A DNA stretch of 40,393 bases from an uncultured Pseudomonadota bacterium (GTDB taxonomy: Bacteria > Myxococcota_A > UBA796 > SXON01): contig CAIMSU010000153.1 of NCBI GenBank assembly GCA_903844155.1, positions 1 through 40,393 of the forward strand, written 5' to 3'. Both the position numbers and the translations under genes were made by a program. The notes below the pieces were generated by a model. It did not search any database, was not told where the DNA came from, and saw only the letters and a list, made by a program, of their open reading frames with translations. This document shows, in pieces, positions 40,273 through 40,393 of the stretch. How positions within the stretch are numbered: the stretch's first letter is position 1; every line of letters begins with the position of its first letter.

Positions 40273-40393
40273 GGTGCGTCCTGAAGCCTCCGAGCCCGAA
40301 TCCGCGCAGGCGGGGACGAGCGCGGCGGCGGGCTGCATCTACCTTGTGGGTGCAAGTCCCATCCCGGTAGGCGCCGAAGCGCCGGGTAGCAGG
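40273..40393 (+). mobile_element. Probable 5' end of a group II intron (truncated by window end)
   Basis: Starting 41 nt after the rlmN stop, the sequence begins GTGCG, the consensus 5' end of bacterial group II introns. A pattern I associate with their domain I follows: GTCCTGAAGCC, GAGCCCGAATCC, GGGACGAGCG, then GGGCTGCATCTACC and GTGGG-TGCAAGT-CCCAT as a small hairpin (40346-40362). Next comes GGCGC-CGAA-GCGCC, a perfect stem with a 4-nt loop (40370-40383), then GGGTAGC. The reverse transcriptase/maturase would lie beyond the window. The reading frame from ATG 40271 stays open to the end but has no protein character. The identification rests on pattern memory, so alternatives such as another structured RNA remain. 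Confidence 0.5.

Noticed and set aside
40346-40362. tRNA T-arm-like hairpin (GGG-TGCAAGT-CCC)
   Set aside because: The loop lacks TTC, and no acceptor, D or anticodon arms can be built around it; the group II intron reading explains it better.
40271-40393. Start of a protein gene at ATG 40271, open to the window end
   Set aside because: The translation has no protein-like pattern and the segment contains RNA-like stems; kept as intron instead.

Overview
The window looks like chromosome from a GC-rich, Gram-negative, Myxococcota-like (former deltaproteobacterial) organism. The evidence is a visibly very high GC content, a secreted protease ending in a MYXO-CTERM-like tail (Cys, hydrophobic segment, Arg-Arg), a lipoprotein with a Ser/Asp/Gly/Thr linker, many outer-membrane or periplasmic proteins, and frequent GTG starts with 4-nt gene overlaps. 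Most of the window is ordinary chromosome (smc, ftsY, ubiB-like, queA, rlmN, S1-domain protein). The mobile or repetitive material sits at the two edges.

Layout. 1-434 is non-coding: a 192-bp tandem repeat full of palindromes, then a long hairpin. 402-1828 (minus) holds a fused double thioredoxin-fold (HCCA isomerase/GST-kappa) protein and a small membrane ORF. 1903-2859 is a secreted propeller-like protein. 2881-4135 (minus) is a BlaI repressor and M56 protease pair, divergent from a cell-wall glucosaminidase (4209-5342) with a dyad between them. smc (5764-9657) meets ftsY (9658-10743) with no base between their stop codons; ftsY is coupled to a UbiB/ABC1 kinase-like gene. A glutaredoxin-like protein, a histone-deacetylase-family hydrolase and a membrane/toroid protein follow. 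15459-17606 encodes an unusual outer-membrane protein with a TolB-N-like domain, a TolA-like helix, Ser/His/Asp repeats and a barrel.

17769-22646 is a tight operon: a sulfatase-fold membrane enzyme, an LpxL-like acyltransferase and a second alkaline-phosphatase-superfamily membrane enzyme, probably acting on an envelope lipid. A matrixin-like protease, a CreD-like membrane protein with a cre-tag-like direct repeat in its promoter region, a VTT/DedA-like membrane protein and a divergent malate synthase follow. 28318-30533 (minus) is a three-gene envelope operon: exported START/SRPBCC-like protein, lipoprotein, exported beta-rich protein. Then come an S1-domain protein, queA and a lipoprotein.

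33532-39016 (minus) is a six-gene chain (OmpR-type regulator, TetR regulator, membrane protein, cytoplasmic propeller, SirB1/transglutaminase-like protein, FG-GAP lipoprotein) in which every junction is a 4-nt ATGA/GTGA overlap. rlmN diverges from it. The window ends in what looks like the 5' end of a group II intron.

The best candidates for something undescribed are the START-like/lipoprotein/barrel operon, the double phosphatase-fold plus acyltransferase operon, the six-gene overlapping operon and the TolB/TolA-like outer-membrane fusion. None can be proven new from sequence reading alone. All domain names come from reading motifs by eye, without a database search.
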